A stretch of 64,000 nt of DNA, taken from NCBI GenBank assembly GCA_014526335.1, contig JACTAT010000002.1, forward strand, positions 3,991,832 through 4,055,831, given 5' to 3'. The stretch is from Chrysaora quinquecirrha. Lineage: Eukaryota; Cnidaria; Scyphozoa; Semaeostomeae; Pelagiidae. How positions within the stretch are numbered: the stretch's first letter is position 1; each line of letters opens with the position of its first letter. The position numbers and the translations under genes are program-made. Shown here in pieces: positions 46,600-59,200 of the stretch. Below the pieces are notes generated by a model. That model did no database searches. It saw only the letters and a list, made by a program, of their open reading frames with translations, and was not told the DNA's origin.

Positions 46600-47632
46600 C
46601 AACGAATTGTGTTCCTTTGTTCTACCAAAGTTGTTTACGACTCAATTAGCCACTTGCGTAAAAGCAATTTGTACATGTATCTCTAAAAGCTGGAACAAAG
46701 AATGAAGTCAGGAACGATCGGGAATGAGCGGAAACAGTGGTTTTCTACGGAAGGTGCGGGAACGGAGGGCAATAAGTACGAACACGCACGAGGAAACATG
46801 TAGATGAAGCGGAAATCAGTGGGAATTATCGCTAACAGGAGAAAACAAGGATGGTTAGGTGGCTAGGGAACAAAGTCGGATCTGGTAGGAATCGGATGTG
46901 TCGAGGAGGTACAGCTGGATTTGGATTCAGTTGGAATCAGGTTAAAATGGGAGAACAGGGCCGAAATTTGTGGCAACTCTATTCTGTTCATTGCGACCTC
47001 CTAAGCATGATCTCATTCTTCAAACATGGCTAATGGGTACCTTTAATTTTGTTATGACTGAATGTGAAGGTTCTTGCTTTGTGATTTTAATTTTTTATGG
47101 TCAGCGTATGTTATCTATATCTTTCATTAAGGCGATAGAATAAAGACTTTATATTTTTTGCAATCTTTAAAGTGTTTTAAAAAGAGTAAAAAATGTTCGC
47201 TTAATTCGCACAAACTATACACCTCAATCATCAACTCTAGGAAGTCATATCCCCCCCCCCACATTTTGTAGAAAAATTACAATAATAAGGCCCGGAAAAG
47301 CCCTACCCTTTTACTTGTTTTGTTTTGGTTTTGGAACTTCTGTGGCTAGAAATTTCACTGAAGGGGGCAAATCCTGAAATTGCCTGCCAAGGAGGTTGGG
47401 GTTTGTCATCCATGTGGGTGTGCCCTTGGATAAATAAGATTTTTTGGATATATGATTATGAACAGCATATAATTGGAGAAGATAAGAGATTACTCTGTGC
47501 CGGACAAAAACCCCAAGATGACACCCAGGCACCCTCTGTCTATGCCACTGTGAATTAGGTGTTTGGCCACTGGGTTAGCATCTCAACTGCTTTGGTTAAT
47601 TTGAAATAAATTTCAAAATTATTCTTTTCTAG
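46600..47632. other. Region upstream of the found SPC25 exons
   Basis: The 5' exons of SPC25 (about 70 residues in the human protein) should lie here or up to 44.3 kb, but I could not find an exon with matching phase (ending with one base of a codon) and recognisable sequence. 46740-46960 is purine-rich (GGAA words). Confidence 0.35.
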
Positions 47633-50080
47633 GTAATATGGAAAAGCTTGAGCAAAATAAAAAAGGTTTGTGTGGTATTTATGCTAGCAGACTTTACTGA
47701 GTGCTATTTAACTCACAAAGCTTTTAAAATAGCAGAAAATTTACACTTATAAAGAAAAAAACAAGAATTCAGAGATTGTAGCATAATTTTTTGTGAAAAC
47801 TAATAATGTAAAGGACTCTTGTAATATTTCAAGACCAGAATTTAAACACAAAAATGATATATTTTTAGATCAAGAATCAAGGTCTGTTCAACTGAAAGAT
47901 GTCACTAAACAACTGGAAAAGTTAAAAGAGCAAAAGAAGGTTCTAGAAGAAAAATGTACAGAGGATAAACTCAAAGACCTGTTAAATAAATTTGAATCAG
48001 AGTCAAAAGGTTTGTTCATTTGATATATCTTAATTTGATATAACCTAATTAGTTAAGGGTTGGATCGCTTGATTGATTTTGATTTGATGATGATGATAAT
48101 GATGATTCATTGATTGATTTGTGATTATGATGATTGTGATGAAGATGATTATGATGATTTTGATTATGATAAGTTGATGATATTGATGATGATAAATTAT
48201 GGTGATTATGATGATGATGATGATGATGAAATTGATGATGACAATGATGATCATGATCATGATGATCATGATAATGATTGCAGTGGTAACAGTGATCATA
48301 ATGATGCTGATTATTATGATGTTAACAATGATGTGATAATCATAATGACGATAAAACTATTTTTTACTCTGCAGACCTGAATGCATTGGAGAAAGTCACA
48401 ACAGCAAAGAGAGACAAAATCACAAATGCTTTGGGTTATTTCAAACAAAGACTGGGTCTTGAATTTAAAAACATAAAAGGAGGTGAGAATTATATCTGAC
48501 CAATATTTTCTTACTTTCTCATATTCTTTCATGCAGAGTCCTGCCGCAGACTGCAAACATATTACATCAAGCATAATAACCCACCACAGTAGTGCTTATC
48601 CACCACAGTACGCAAAAAATACCACCACAACAAGCATAATAACCCACCACATCAAGCATAATAACCCATCACAGTAGTGCTTATCCACCATAGTACGCAA
48701 AAAACCCCACCACAACAAGCATAATAACCCACCACATCAAGCATAATAACCCACAACAGTAGTGCTTATCCACCATAGTACGCAAAAATACCACCACAAC
48801 AAGCATAATAACCCACCACATCAAGCATAATAACCCACAACAGTAGTGCTTATCCACCATAGTACGCAAAAAATACCACCACAACAAGCATAATAACCCA
48901 CCACATCAAGCAAAATAACCCACAACAGTAGTGCTTATCCACCATAGTACGCAAAAAATACCACCACATCCAGCATAATAACCCACCACATCAAGCATAA
49001 TAACATTTTAAAAGGGTCACAACAGTAGTGCTTATCCACCATAGTACGCAAAAAATACCACCACAACAAGCATAATAACCCACCACATCAAGCATAATAA
49101 CCCATCACAGTAGTGCTTATCCATCAAAGTACGCAAAAAACACCACCACATCAAGCATAATAACCCATCACAGTAGTGCTTATCCATTGTTTTATAGAAA
49201 TTAAAATGTTTCAAATCATTAAGTTAAGTTATTTTCTCTAGGTAAAGTTTTAATCTTCTATCACATGAAATTCGTAGTAACTAAGTAGTTATTAGCTGTT
49301 GTAAGACACAAGTTTTGACTATCAAACACGTTAATTTCGTACGTTAACTTCTGAACTTTTAAGTAGCCAAAATAAGAAGGGGGCTTAATAGAGAGGGGGG
49401 CTAAAAAGAGAGATTGGGTAATTTGCGGTAATTGCCATCCCCCACTACTTAATTTCCTGACAAATTTCCAACCACCCCTGCTCCTATAAGGACTCCTGCT
49501 TATTAAGATTTCCAATAATATTTGTGTTAATAGTTTTTACTTATTTTACCGGGATTTTCTTGGCTTGAAATTTCACTTGTGCATCTGTATTTCAACTATG
49601 GATTGGCTAAGCTTATAAGTTCTTTAGGACCAATTCACACTGCATTTCAGCAGTTCCCTGACAAAGTTTGTTATATTAATTGGTATAAGAAGTTCATTAA
49701 AGTGGGCATTATTTTCTGCCGCTACGAGTTCCGTGTTTTGGATTTTGCGTAACGCAAACGCGGATTTCAATATGTATCGCGAAAACTTCTAGTCTGCACT
49801 TTCCGTGGCTTTCACGTGTTCCATGTTATGGACCTGTCCCATTATATAGTGCAGTATATTCTTAGTTACATTGGTTAAGAGGTTTATTATGCAGAGATTC
49901 AACCGTAACTATTTTTAACCTCTTTTTTCAGTTTATGGCTGCAACCCTGTAATCAAAGACATTGATGGTTACATAGATGAACTTAACAAGACAAACAACT
50001 TCTCAATGTTTTTGATCAAGATGAGGAAAGCATTCAAAAAGACTTTAACCAACTCTAAGGAAAATAACCCACCTTCGTAA
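47633..50080 (+). CDS. SPC25: Kinetochore protein SPC25, partial model
   Basis: Subunit of the NDC80 complex; its C-terminal RWD domain pairs with SPC24 to hold NDC80/NUF2 on the inner kinetochore. Exons found: 47633-47665, 47869-48009, 48375-48482, 49932-50080, every intron in phase 1. They encode a coiled coil (VTKQLEKLKEQKKVLEEKC, then KVTTAKRDKITNALGYF), the junction LGLEFKNIKG, which in human SPC25 reads similarly, and the C-terminal helix (IDELNKTNNFSMFLIKM, RKAF), the strongest family match. Missing: the N-terminal part before EKLEQNKK, and the exon for the RWD beta strands that should lie in 48483-49931. Because all phases are 1, skipping that exon keeps the frame. The stop is at 50078-50080; AATAAA follows at 50263. 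Confidence 0.85.
48085..48345. repeat. (GAT)n microsatellite in SPC25 intron
   Basis: Imperfect GAT/GATGATTAT run ending about 30 bp before the exon at 48375. Confidence 0.85.
48564..49186. repeat. Minisatellite of about 85-bp units
   Basis: The landmark AGTAGTGCTTATCCA occurs at 48588, 48673, 48768, 48842, 48927, 49024, 49109 and 49172, giving spacings of 63-97 bp. Each unit also contains two or three copies of a shorter word, CAAGCATAATAACCCACCA, so the array has an inner period of about 22 bp. It lies in the SPC25 intron where an exon is expected. Its ORFs are artefacts. Confidence 0.9.
49187..49931. other. Remainder of the last SPC25 intron
   Basis: A possible exon start at 49243 (after TTTTCTCTAG) would read GKVLIFYHMKFVVTK in the phase needed. 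This has a faint likeness to the expected beta-strand segment but runs into a stop. 49378-49505 carries G/C-rich repeat strips. Confidence 0.25.
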
Positions 50081-50262
50081 GACAATCATTGATTAAAACT
50101 TTTATTTTTTAACTTTTTTACACATTATAAACATTACTCTAAATATTAAAAGTTCGTTTTAACTTTTGTTCTTCAAATATAAAAAGAAAAGATATGAAAA
50201 TCTTGTCTTTTCCATGCTATTCTCTTCCTGTATAAAGTTAAATCTATGACCAACTTTGACCT

Positions 50263-50268
50263 AATAAA
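50263..50268 (+). other. Poly(A) signal, SPC25
   Basis: AATAAA 183 bp after the SPC25 stop and about 30 bp before the satellite begins. Confidence 0.65.
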
Positions 50269-50296
50269 CTAAAACTATTGTTCTTTTTCATTGATT

Positions 50297-53200
50297 TAGC
50301 CTTAAAAGAGGATTGAGAACGATTTTTAGCGATTTTTGAAACCATCGATTTTGCCTGATTTTTGGCAATTTTGCCTTAGTATTGCCTTGCCTTTTTGGCC
50401 AAAATTTTTATTCTTTTTTCTTCGATTTTATTAGTCAAATAGCCTTATTATAGCCTTAGAAGAGCATTGAGAACGATTTTTAGTGATTTTGGAAACCATC
50501 GATTTTGCCTGATTTTTGGCAATTTTGCCTTAGTATAGCCTTGCCTTTTTGGCCAAAATTTGACCAAAATTTTTATTCTTGTTTCTTCGATTTTATTAGT
50601 CAAATAGCCTTATTATAGTCTTAGAAGAGCATTGAGAACGATTTTCAGTAATTTTGGAAACCATCGATTTTGCCAGATTTTTGGCAATTTTGCCTTAGTA
50701 TAGCCTTGCCTTTTTTTGCCAAAAATTGACCAAAATTTTTATTCTTTTTTCGTCGATTTTATTAGTCAAATAACCTTATTATAGCCTTAGAAGAGCATTA
50801 AGAACGATTTTTAGTGATCTTGGAAACCATGAAACCAACGATTTTCCTGATTTTTGGCAATTTTGCCTTAGTATAGGCTTGCTTTTTAGGGCAAAAATTG
50901 ACCAAAATTTTTATTATTGTTTCTTCGATTTTATTAGTCAAATAGCCTTATTATAGCCTTAGAAGAGCATTGAGAACGATTTTTAGTGATTTTGGAAACC
51001 ATCGATTTTGCCTGATTTTTGGCAATTTTGCCTTAGTATAGCCTTGCCTTTTTGGCCAAAATTTGACCAAAATTTTTATTCTTGTTTCTTCGATTTTATT
51101 AGTCAAATAGCCTTATTATAGCCTTAGAAGAGCATTGAGAACGATTTTTAGTGATTTTGGAAACCATCGATTTTGCCTGATTTTTGGCAATTTTGCCTTA
51201 GTATAGCCTTGCCTTTTTGGCCAAAATTTGACCAAAATTTTATTCTTGTTTCTTCGATTTTATTAGTCAAATAGCCTTATTATAGCCTTAGAAGAGCATT
51301 GAGAAGGATTTTCAGTAATTTTGGAAACCATCGATTTTGCCTGATTTTTGGCAATTTTGCCTTAGTATAGCCTTGCCTTTTTGGCCAAAATTTGACCAAA
51401 ATTTTTATTCTTGTTTCTTCGATTTTATTAGTCAAATAGCCTTATTATAGCCTTAGAAGAGCATTGAGAACGATTTTTAGTGATTTTGGAAACCATCGAT
51501 TTTGCCTGATTTTTGGCAATTTTGCCTTAGTATAGCCTTGCCTTTTTGGCCAAAATTTGACCAAAATTTTTATTCTTTTTCTTCGATTTTATTAGTCAAA
51601 TAGCCTTATTATAGCCTTAGAAGAGCATTGAGAACGATTTCTAGTGATTTTGAAACCATCGATTTTGCCTGATTTTTGGCAATTTTGCCTTAGTATAGCC
51701 TTGCCTTTTTGGCCAAAATTTGACCAAAATTTTTATTCTTTTTCTTCGATTTTATTAGTCAAATAGCCTTATTATAGCCTTAGAAGAGCATTGAGAACGA
51801 TTTCTAGTGATTTTGGAAACCATCGATTTTGCCTGATTTTTGGCAATTTTGCCTTAGTATAGCCTTGCCTTTTTGGCCAAAATTTGACCAAAATTTTTAT
51901 TCTTGTTTCTTCGATTTTATTAGTCAAATAGCCTTATTATAGCCTTAGAAGAGCATTGAGAACGATTTTTAGTGATTTTGGAAACCATCGATTTTGCCTG
52001 ATTTTTGGCAATTTTGCCTTAGTATAGCCTTGCCTTTTTGGCCAAAATTTGACCAAAATTTTTATTCTTGTTTCTTCGATTTTATTAGTCAAATAGCCTT
52101 ATTATAGCCTTAGAAGAGCATTGAGAACGATTTTTAGTGATTTTGGAAACCATCGATTTTGCCTGATTTTTGGCAATTTTGCCTTAGTATAGCCTTGCCT
52201 TTTTGGCCAAAATTTGACCAAAATTTTTATTCTTGTTTCTTCGATTTTATTAGTCAAATAGCCTTATTATAGCCTTAGAAGAGCATTGAGAATGATTTGA
52301 GTGATTTTGGAAACCATGGATTTTGCATGATTTTTGGCAATTTTGCCTTACTATAGCCTTGCCTTTTCGGCAAAAAATTGACCAAAATTTTTATTCTTTT
52401 TCTTCGATTTTATTAGTCAAATAGCCTTATTATAGCCTTAGAAGAGCATTGAGAACGATTTTTAGTGATTTTGGAAACCATCGATTTTGCCTGATTTTTG
52501 GCAATTTTGCCTTAGTATAGCCTTGCCTTTTGGCAAAAAAAATTTGACCAAAATTTTTATTCTTGTTTCTTCGATTTTATTAGTCAAATAGCCTTATTAT
52601 AGCCTTAGAAGAGCATTGAGAACGATTTCTAGTGATTTTGGAAACCATCGATTTTGCCTGATTTTTGGCAATTTTGCCTTAGTATAGCCTTGCCTTTTTG
52701 GCCAAAATTTGACCAAAATTTTTATTCTTGTTTCTTCGATTTTATTAGTCAAATAGCCTTATTATAGCCTTAGAAGAGCATTGAGAATGATTTGAGTGAT
52801 TTCAGAAACCATCGATTTTGCCTGATTTTTGGCAATTTTGCCTTAGTATAGCCTTACTTTTTGGCCAAAAATTGACTAAAATTTCTTCGATTTTATAGTC
52901 AAATAGCCTTATTATAGCCTTAGAAGAGCATTGAGAACGATTTTTAGTGATTTTGGAAATAATCGATTTTGCCTGATTTTTGGCAATTTTGCCTTAGTAT
53001 AGCCTTGCCTTTTGGCCAAAATTTGACCAAAATTTTTATTCTTGTTTCTTCGATTTTATTAGTCAAATAGCCTTATTATAGCCTTAGAAGAGCATTGAGA
53101 ATGATTTGAGTGATTTTGGAAACCATGGATTTTGCCTGATTTTTGGCAATTTTGCCTTAGTATAGCCTTGCCTTTTTGGCCAAAATTTGACCAAAATTTT

Positions 53201-56200
53201 TATTCTTTTTCTTCGATTTTATTAGTCAAATAGCCTTATTATAGCCTTAGAAGAGCATTGAGAACGATTTTTAGTGATTTTGGAAACCATCGATTTTGCC
53301 TGATTTTTGGCAATTTTGCCTTAGTATAGCCTTGCCTTTTTGGCCAAAATTTGACCAAAATTTTTATTCTTTTTCTTCGATTTTATTAGTCAAATAGCCT
53401 TATTATAGCCTTAGAAGAGCATTGAGAATGATTTGAGTGATTTTGGAAACCATCGATTTTGCCTGATTTTTGGCAATTTTGCCTTAGTATAGCCTTGCCT
53501 TTTTGGCCAAAATTTGACCAAAATTTTTATTCTTGTTTCTTCGATTTTATTAGTCAAATAGCCTTATTATAGCCTTAGAAGAGCATTGAGAACGATTTTG
53601 CCTGATTTTTGATTTTGAGTGATTTTAGGAAACCATCGATTTTGCCTGATTTTTGGCAATTTTGCCTTAGTATAGCCTTGCCTTTTGGCCAAAATTTGAC
53701 CAAAATTTTTATTCTTGTTTCTTCGATTTTATTAGTCAAATAGCCTTATTATAGCCTTAGAAGAGCATTGAGAACGATTTTGAGTGATTTTGGAAACCAT
53801 CGATTTTGCCTGATTTTTGGCAATTTTGCCTTAGTATAGCCTTGCCTTTTGGCCAAAATTTGACCAAAATTTTTATTCTTTTTCTTCGATTTTATTAGTC
53901 AAATAGCCTTATTATAGCCTTAGAAGAGCATTGAGAACGATTTTAGTGATTTTGGAAACCATCGATTTTGCCTGATTTTTGGCAATTTTGCCTTACTATA
54001 GCCTTGCCTTTTGGCCAAAATTTGACCAAAATTTTTATTCTTTTTCTTCGATTTTATTAGTCAAATAGCCTTATTATAGCCTTAGAAGAGCATTGAGAAC
54101 GATTTCTAGTGATTTTGGAAACCATCGATTTTGCCTGATTTTTGGCAATTTTGCCTTAGTATAGCCTTGCCTTTTTGGCCAAAATTTGACCAAAATTTTT
54201 ATTCTTGTTTCTTCGATTTTATTAGTCAAATAGCCTTATTATAGCCTTAGAAGAGCATTGAGAAGGATTTTCAGTAATTTTGGAAACCATCGATTTTGCC
54301 TGATTTTTGGCAATTTTGCCTTAGTATAGCCTTGCCTTTTTGGCCAAAAGTTGACCAAAATTTTATTCTTTTTCTTCGATTTTATTAGTCAAATAGCCTT
54401 ATTATAGCCTTAGAAGAGCATTGAGAAAGATTTGAGTGATTTTGAAACCATCGATTTTGCCTGATTTTTGGCAATTTTGCCTTAGTATAGCCTTGCCTTT
54501 TTGGCCAAAATTTGACCAAAATTTTTATTCTTTTTCTTCGATTTTATTAGTCAAATAGCCTTATTATAGCCTTAGAAGAGCATTGAGAACGATTTTAGTG
54601 ATTTTGGAAACCATCGATTTTGCCTGATTTTTGGCAATTTTGCCTTAGTATAGCCTTGCCTTTTGGCCAAAATTTGACCAAAATTTTATTCTTTTTCTTC
54701 GATTTTATTAGTCAAATAGCCTTATTATAGCCTTAGAAGAGCATTGAGAACGATTTTAGTGATTTTGGAAACCATCGATTTTGCCTGATTTTTGGCAATT
54801 TTGCCTTAGTATAGCCTTGCCTTTTTGGCCAAAAATTGACCAAAATTTTTATTCCTTTTTCTTCCATTTTATTAGTCAAATAGCCTTATTATAGCCTTAG
54901 AAGAGCATTGAGAATGATTTTCAGTAATTTTGGAAACCATCGATTTTGCCTGAATTTTGGCAATTTTGCCTTAGTATATATAGCCTTGCCTTTTGGCCAA
55001 AATTTGACCAAAATTTTATTCTTTTTCTTCGATTTTATTAGTCAAATAGCCTTATTATAGCCTTAGAAGAGCATTGAGAACGATTTTAGTGATTTTGGAA
55101 ACCATCGATTTTGCCTGATTTTTGGCAATTTTGCCTTAGTATAGCCTTGCCTTTTTGGCCAAAAGTTGACCAAAATTTTTATTCTTTTTCTTCGATTTTA
55201 TTAGTCAAATAGCCTTATTATAGCCTTAGAAGAGCATTGAGAACGATTTTCAGTAATTTTGGAAACCATCGATTTTGCCTGATTTTTGGCAATTTTGCCT
55301 TAGTATAGCCTTGCCTTTTTGGCCAAAATTTGACCAAAATTTTTATTCTTGTTTCTTCGATTTTATTAGTCAAATAGCCTTATTATAGCCTTAGAAGAGC
55401 ATTGAGAACGATTTTCAGTGATTTTGGAAACCATCGATTTTGCCTGATTTTTGGCAATTTTGCCTTAGTATAGCCTTGCCTTTTTGGCCAAAATTTGACC
55501 AAAATTTTTATTCTTTTTCTTCGATTTTATTAGTCAAATAGCCTTATTATAGCCTTAGAAGAGCATTGAGAATGATTTGAGTGATTTTGGAAACCATGGA
55601 TTTTGCATGATTTTTGGCAATTTTGCCTTAGTATAGCCTTGCCTTTTTGGCCAAAATTTGACCAAAATTTTAATTCTTTTTCTTCGATTTTATTAGTCAA
55701 ATAGCCTTATTATAGCCTTAGAAGAGCATTGAGAAAGATTTGAGTGATTTTGAAACCATCGATTTTGCCTGATTTTTGGCAATTTTGCCTTAGTATAGCC
55801 TTGCCTTTTTGGCCAAAATTTGACCAAAATTTTTATTCTTTTTCTTCGATTTTATTAGTCAAATAGCCTTATTATAGCCTTAGAAGAGCATTGAGAACGA
55901 TTTCTAGTGATTTTGGAAACCATCGATTTTGCCTGATTTTTGGCAATTTTGCCTTAGTATAGCCTTGCCTTTTGGCCAAAATTTGACCAAAATTTTTATT
56001 CTTTTTTCTTCGATTTTATTAGTCAAATAGCCTTATTATAGCCTTAGAAGAGCATTGAGAACGATTTTAGTGATTTTGGAAACCATCGATTTTGCCTGAT
56101 TTTTGGCAATTTTGCCTTAGTATAGCCTTGCCTTTTTGGCCAAAAGTTGACCAAAATTTTATTCTTTTTCTTCGATTTTATTAGTCAAATAGCCTTATTA

Positions 56201-59200
56201 TAGCCTTAGAAGAGCATTGAGAACGATTTTTAGCGATTCTGGAAACCATCGATTTTGCCTGATTTTTGGCAATTTTGCCTTAGTATAGCCTTGCCTTTTT
56301 GGCCAAAAGTTGACCAAAATTTTATTCTCTTTTTTTCGATTTTATTAGTCAAATAGCCTTATTATAGCCTTAGAAGAGCATTGAGAACGATTTCTAGTGA
56401 TTTTGGAAACCATCGATTTTGCCTGATTTTTGGCAATTTTGCCTTAGTATAGCCTTGCCTTTTTGGCCAAAATTTGACCAAAATTTTATTCTTTTTCTTC
56501 GATTTTATTAGTCAAATAGCCTTATTATAGCCTTAGAAGAGCATTGAGAACGATTTTCAGTAATTTTGGAAACCATCGATTTTGCCTGATTTTTGGCAAT
56601 TTTGCCTTAGTATAGCCTTGCCTTTTTGGCCAAAATTTGACCAAAATTTTTATTCTTTTTCTTCGATTTTATTAGTCAAATAGCCTTATTATAGCCTTAG
56701 AAGAGCATTGAGAACGATTTTTAGTGATTTTGGAAACCATCGATTTTGCCTGATTTTTGGCAATTTTGCCTTAGTATAGCCTTGCCTTTTTGGCCAAAAG
56801 TTGACCAAAATTTTTATTCTTTTTTCTTCGATTTTATTAGTCAAATAGCCTTATTATAGCCTTAGAAGAGCATTGAGAACGATTTTAGTGATTTTGGAAA
56901 CCATCGATTTTGCCTGATTTTTGGCAATTTTGCCTTAGTATAGCCTTGCCTTTTTGGCCAAAAGTTGACCAAAATTTTTATTCTTTTTCTTCGATTTTAT
57001 TAGTCAAATAGCCTTATTATAGCCTTAGAAGAGCATTGAGAACGATTTTGCCTTAGTATATTTTGCCTTTTGGAAACCATCGATTTTAGCCTTATTATAG
57101 CCTGATTGAGAACGATTTTGGCAATTTTGCCTTAGTATAGCCTTGTATAGCCTTGCCTTTTTGGCCAAAATTTGACCAAAATTTTTATTCTTGTTTCTTC
57201 GATTTTATTAGTCAAATAGCCTTATTATAGCCTTAGAAGAGCATTGAGAATGATTTGAGGGATTTTGGAAACCATGGATTTTGCATGATTTTTGGCAATT
57301 TTGCCTTAGTATAGCCTTGCCTTTTTGGCCAAAATTTGACCAAAATTTTTATTCTTTTTCTTCGATTTTATTAGTCAAATAGCCTTATTATAGCCTTAGA
57401 AGAGCATTGAGAACGACTTTTATTGATTTTGGAAACCATCGATTTTGCCTGATTTTTGGCAATTTTGCCTTAGTATAGCCTTGCCTTTTTGGCCAAAAGT
57501 TGACCAAAATTTTATTCTTTTTCTTCGATTTTATTAGTCAAATAGCCTTATTATAGCCTTAGAAGAGCATTGAGAACGATTTTCAGTAATTTTGGAAACC
57601 ATCGATTTTGCCTGATTTTTGGCAATTTTGCCTTAGTATAGCCTTGCCTTTTTGGCCAAAATTTGACCAAAATTTTTATTCTTGTTTCTTCGATTTTATT
57701 AGTCAAATAGCCTTATTATAGCCTTAGAAGAGCATTGAGAACGATTTTCAGTAATTTTGGAAACCATCGATTTTGCCTGATTTTTGGCAATTTTGCCTTA
57801 GTATAGCCTTGCCTTTTTGGCCAAAATTTGACCAAAATTTTTATTCTTGTTTCTTCGATTTTATTAGTCAAATAGCCTTATTATAGCCTTAGAAGAGCAT
57901 TGAGAACGATTTTCAGTAATTTTGGAAACCATCGATTTTGCCTGATTTTTGGCAATTTTGCCTTAGTATAGCCTTGCCTTTTTGGCCAAAATTTGACCAA
58001 AATTTTTATTCTTGTTTCTTCGATTTTATTAGTCAAATAGCCTTATTATAGCCTTAGAAGAGCATTGAGAACGATTTTCAGTAATTTTGGAAACCATCGA
58101 TTTTGCCTGATTTTTGGCAATTTTGCCTTAGTATAGCCTTGCCTTTTTGGCCAAAAGTTGACCAAAATTTTTATTCTTTTTCTTCGATTTTATTAGTCAA
58201 ATAGCCTTATTATAGCCTTAGAAGAGCATTGAGAACGATTTTTAGTGATTTTGGAAACCATCGATTTTGCCTGATTTTTGGCAATTTTGCCTTAGTATAG
58301 CCTTGCCTTTTTGGCCAAAAGTTGACCAAAATTTTTATTCTTTTTCTTCGATTTTATTAGTCAAATAGCCTTATTATAGCCTTAGAAGAGCATTGAGAAA
58401 GATTTGAGTGATTTTGAAACCATCGATTTTGCCTGATTTTTGGCAATTTTGCCTTAGTATAGCCTTGCCTTTTTGGCCAAAATTTGACCAAAATTTTTAT
58501 TCTTGTTTCTTCGATTTTATTAGTCAAATAGCCTTATTATAGCCTTAGAAGAGCATTGAGAACGATTTTCAGTAATTTTGGAAACCATCGATTTTGCCTG
58601 ATTTTTGGCAATTTTGCCTTAGTATAGCCTTGCCTTTTTGGCCAAAATTTGACCAAAATTTTTATTCTTGTTTCTTCGATTTTATTAGTCAAATAGCCTT
58701 ATTATAGCCTTAGAAGAGCATTGAGAACGATTTTTATTGATTTTGGAAACCATCGATTTTGCCTGATTTTTGGCAATTTTGCCTTAGTATAGCCTTGCCT
58801 TTTTGGCCAAAAGTTGACCAAAATTTTTATTCTTTTTTCTTCGATTTTATAGTCAAAGAGCCATATTATAGCCTTAGAAGAGCATTGAGAACGATTTGAG
58901 TGATTTTGAAACCATGGATTTTGCCTGATTTTTGGCGATTTTGCCTTAGTATAGCCTTGCCTTTTTGGCCAAAAGTTGACCAAAATTTTTATTCTTTTTT
59001 CTTCGATTTCATTAGTCAAATAGCCTTATTATAGCCTTAGAAGAGCATTGAGAACGATTTTTATTGATTTTGAAACCATGGATTTTGCCTGATTTTTGGC
59101 GATTTTGCCTTAGTATAGCCTTGCCTTTTTGGCCAAAAGTTGACCAAAATTTGTATTCTTTTTTCTTTTCTTCGATTTTATAGTCAAAGAGCCATATTAT

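Noticed and set aside
47325..47558. 77-residue ORF considered as an upstream SPC25 exon
   Set aside because: Sequence is Trp/Cys-rich and unlike the SPC25 N-terminus, and its end does not give the phase needed to join 47633.
48564..49186. Possible CRISPR-like array of regular repeats
   Set aside because: Animal intron; units are contiguous with no unique spacers and vary from 63 to 97 bp. It is a minisatellite.
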